From Nitrospira sp. (GTDB lineage: Bacteria > Nitrospirota > Nitrospiria > Nitrospirales > Nitrospiraceae): DNA of 16,084 bases. The stretch is taken from NCBI GenBank assembly GCA_029858925.1, contig JAOUEB010000005.1, forward strand, positions 1-16,084. Direction: 5' to 3'. Below are positions 13,989-16,084 of this stretch, in pieces. The translations under genes and the position numbers were made by a program. The notes under the pieces are model-generated. The model saw only the letters and a program-made list of their open reading frames with translations, was not told the origin of the DNA and made no database searches. Each line of letters opens with the position of its first letter. Within the stretch, counting starts at the first letter, position 1.

Positions 13989-15116
13989 CTACTCATTTTC
14001 CGCCTTCATGGCCTGCTGTTTTTCCTTTTCAGATTCCGCCAGCGCAGACTGCGCATCGTCGGCATCCTTCTTCGCAGCTACGAGATTCTTCGTCGCATCC
14101 TCCTCCAGCTTAATCGCTTCCAGAAAGAGCTTCTCAGCCTCCGCCAACTTATCGTCTTCGATCTTCCGTTGCTCCGGCTGATCCGGGGGAATCACGGTCA
14201 CCCGAGCCTTTTGTTCCTGAGTCTTCTTCTCCGCTTCCGCGCGGAGCTTCTCGATCATGCGATGTTCGTCCTCCATCTGTTTGAGTCGGGTGTCCGCCTG
14301 GCTCTTCTGCTTCAGCGCGGCCAGGTAGCCTTCCCAGGCTTTTTCGGTGGCCTGATTTACCGACCGCCCTAGAGGGGTTGGCGGAGCCTCTGGCAGCTTT
14401 GCCATGAGTTCGCCGGCCGTGACCGCTCCGCCGGTATCGTCGAGGAGCAGGGTGCCGGTGGGGTTGCTTGGAGGAATGCCGAACAGAGCGGTTCCCGACT
14501 TTAATTGGAGTGTCGTTGTCCCAAGACTGGATGGTCTACCGTCAAACGATGCTCCAAGCTGCCCCTTCAAACTCCCCATGAGTTTCTGATGCCGCTCCTG
14601 CGCAACCCTGGCCTGCTCTGCTTCAATCTTGGCTCGTTCCATTGCTTCTCGTTGCCGTGCTGCTTCAAGTTCCTGTTGTCGTTGCTGGCGCTCTCGAGTC
14701 GAAGCTTCGTCGCCTCCCTGCATCATGGCGCCCAGCCCCATTCCTAATAGGCCAAGGCCCATCTGCTGTGAGTTGCCACTCATTGCTCCTTCAACGAAGT
14801 TCGACACTGATTGTTGTTGCAGGGAGCCATCGAGACCGCTTCCGCTGCTGCCTGTGCTCGCGCCACCTCCGACCACGTCGCAGGAATAACGGGCACAAGA
14901 CAGATTGTTCCCGCGACTCGCTTGAGCTACATAAGCATTACATTGGGAAAGTGTGGGGAATGGGCCTTCCTGAGCCGAAGTGTGAGGAAGGTACTTGCGG
15001 GGACACCTGGAGAAGTCTGCCTTAGCCATATAATCCGCTGACGCATCGAACGGCGAAACCGTGGCGATGAAAGCCATCACGAGAATCCCCAGAGCTATTT
15101 TCGAGACTGGTTTCAT
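13989..15116 (-). CDS. Secreted Cys-containing coiled-coil protein, unknown function
   Basis: I do not recognise the family. The 375-residue product starts with a signal peptide (MKPVSKIALGILVMAFIATV, probable cleavage after DASA). The mature N-terminus has four Cys in about 45 residues (SRCPRKY, LSQCNAY, LSCARYSCD), which could form two disulphides. A Gly/Ser/Met-rich stretch follows, then two helical, heptad-like regions rich in Glu, Gln, Arg and Ala (around ERQQRQQELEAARQREAMER and EKAWEGYLAALKQKSQADTR), and a third Lys/Glu-rich helix to the C-terminus. The start is the ATG before the signal peptide; an ATG 11 codons upstream exists. It sits between a TPR protein and an M48 protease, so a role in the envelope with those two is inferred only. 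Confidence 0.75.
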   Translation of the reverse strand: MKPVSKIALGILVMAFIATVSPFDASADYMAKADFSRCPRKYLPHTSAQEGPFPTLSQCNAYVAQASRGNNLSCARYSCDVVGGGASTGSSGSGLDGSLQQQSVSNFVEGAMSGNSQQMGLGLLGMGLGAMMQGGDEASTRERQQRQQELEAARQREAMERAKIEAEQARVAQERHQKLMGSLKGQLGASFDGRPSSLGTTTLQLKSGTALFGIPPSNPTGTLLLDDTGGAVTAGELMAKLPEAPPTPLGRSVNQATEKAWEGYLAALKQKSQADTRLKQMEDEHRMIEKLRAEAEKKTQEQKARVTVIPPDQPEQRKIEDDKLAEAEKLFLEAIKLEEDATKNLVAAKKDADDAQSALAESEKEKQQAMKAENE

Positions 15117-15165
15117 GGGAGATCTTTCTGTTGGGTGGGACTGAAGCATTCAGAGCTGTCTTGCG

Positions 15166-16084
15166 CTATTTCCCGTGTAACTCCCATTCATAGATCTTGT
15201 CTTGTGCCGTGCGGGCATCCGGCGCGGTGGGCGCGAGTTCCAAAAAAGCTTTCATCTCCGCAATGGCGCCCACAAAATCCGCTTGTTCTGCCAAGCGCAA
15301 GGCAAGATTGAAATGCGCTTCAGGCCACCAGTACGCCACACCTAACGCTTTTGCATAGAGCGCTATGGCTCTGTCATAGTTTTTCTGCTCGGCCAGGCTG
15401 ACTGCCTGTACCCCAAAGCGCCGCGCTCCTTCCGGCAAGTCCGGCTTGGTCGGCAATTTGGCGTAGATCCGGCGGAGGCCTTCCGAAATCGTGGCTCCAT
15501 CGGTTCGGCCCTGCTCTGTCAGACCAGTAACCCAGGTGCGTCCCCGTTCATATTGCTGAAAAGCCTCCGGCCACCGGCTGTTCGATGCCGCCTCCTGGGC
15601 TGCCGCCAGCGCTTGCTTGGCCATCGTTTGGCGTTTCTGCAGATCGTATAGATCCAGCGCGCGGTCGCCACTGAAGTTGACGGCCAGCCTCGGCTCTAGC
15701 TCGATGAGTTTCCGTACATTCGTGCGCGCGCGATCCGCTTGCCCTGTCTTCATGAAGGCCTCGCCTTGCCACCAGAGATGGTATGAGTCGCCGGGTGTTG
15801 AGGAGAGATACCGATCGAGGTCAACAATGGCTTCCTGATACCGCTTGAGGCGCGCCAGTGCGACGCCTCGAAAACTAAAGGAGTCGAGATTATTCGGGTC
15901 TTGCCTGATTACTTCATTCAATGCATCCACGGTCTCGGCATATCGCCCCATGTAGTAATGCGATATTCCGATGCCCAAGGGCACGGAGGGATCTTTGTAG
16001 TCAAATTCGATCGCCTTTTTGTAGTCCGCGATCGCCAGGTCATATACCTCTTTATTCCGCCTGGCCAATCCCCGGTTGGCGTAG
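15166..16084 (-). CDS. TPR-repeat protein, N-terminus cut by the window edge
   Basis: Tetratricopeptide-repeat protein, partial at its 5' end. In-frame sense codons continue past the internal TTG at 16068 to the edge, reading YANRGLARRNKEVYDLAIAD, itself a TPR. At least five helical pairs can be seen, e.g. YKKAIEFDYKDPSVPLGIG, MGRYAETVDALNEVIRQDPN, RLKRYQEAIVDLDRYLSSTP, EQKNYDRAIALYAKALGVAY and EQADFVGAIAEMKAFLELAP. TPR proteins are scaffolds for protein-protein contacts; no catalytic domain is visible in this part. Whether it carries a signal peptide lies outside the window. It ends about 50 bases before the start of the secreted coiled-coil gene and is probably co-transcribed with it and the M48 peptidase. 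Confidence 0.88.
   Translation of the reverse strand, partial: YANRGLARRNKEVYDLAIADYKKAIEFDYKDPSVPLGIGISHYYMGRYAETVDALNEVIRQDPNNLDSFSFRGVALARLKRYQEAIVDLDRYLSSTPGDSYHLWWQGEAFMKTGQADRARTNVRKLIELEPRLAVNFSGDRALDLYDLQKRQTMAKQALAAAQEAASNSRWPEAFQQYERGRTWVTGLTEQGRTDGATISEGLRRIYAKLPTKPDLPEGARRFGVQAVSLAEQKNYDRAIALYAKALGVAYWWPEAHFNLALRLAEQADFVGAIAEMKAFLELAPTAPDARTAQDKIYEWELHGK

Noticed and set aside
13482..14372. 296-codon plus-strand frame across the M48 and coiled-coil genes
   Set aside because: It spans two real minus-strand genes and its Leu/Arg-rich translation is typical of an antisense shadow.

Overview
This window is a piece of a bacterial chromosome of moderately high GC. Its centre is a complete Pup/UBact-type protein-tagging and proteasome locus, all on the minus strand and in the order mpa/arc - dop - UBact - prcB - prcA - pafA. 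That order matches the actinobacterial Pup-proteasome locus. The tag, however, is not an ordinary actinobacterial Pup: it is a 64-residue, Gly/Pro-rich protein ending in Arg-Thr-Gly-Glu, the C-terminal signature described for UBact of Nitrospirae and some other Gram-negative phyla. Together with the style of the neighbouring genes this points to Nitrospira or a close relative. The lineage is inferred, since no rRNA or other taxonomic marker is present.

Layout, left to right. Positions 1-174 hold the tail of a frameshifted helix-hairpin-helix gene. A YheT-like alpha/beta hydrolase follows on the plus strand (295-1281). A small four-helix membrane protein on the minus strand converges on it (1328-1786). 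A REP-like palindromic spacer (about 1955-2135) separates that from pafA. The proteasome locus spans 2142-9000, with a good extended -10 promoter at about 9042-9050. Its spacers carry unusual repeats: two diverged copies of one 70-80 bp interspersed element (3649-3727 and 9170-9241, opposite orientation), a long imperfect hairpin between UBact and prcB (5391-5470), and a short motif shared between spacers.

Upstream is a second tightly packed minus-strand operon, HD-domain protein - YjbQ-family protein - HtrA-like periplasmic protease (9301-11731). A HIT-family protein is divergent from it (11859-12287). The HIT gene's 3' end abuts a truncated N-terminal remnant of carbon-starvation protein CstA (12260-12598, minus). 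The right end is a minus-strand cluster for the cell envelope: a TPR protein cut by the window edge, a secreted Cys-containing coiled-coil protein, and an exported M48 zinc metallopeptidase.

How the main system should work (known for the family, inferred here): PafA ligates the C-terminal Glu of UBact to substrate lysines, Mpa recognises and unfolds tagged proteins and threads them into the PrcA/PrcB 20S core, and Dop removes the tag. The PrcB catalytic residues Thr1, Asp17 and Lys33 are all present at canonical spacing, so the core should be active. No tRNA, rRNA, CRISPR array, IS transposase or integrase was seen.
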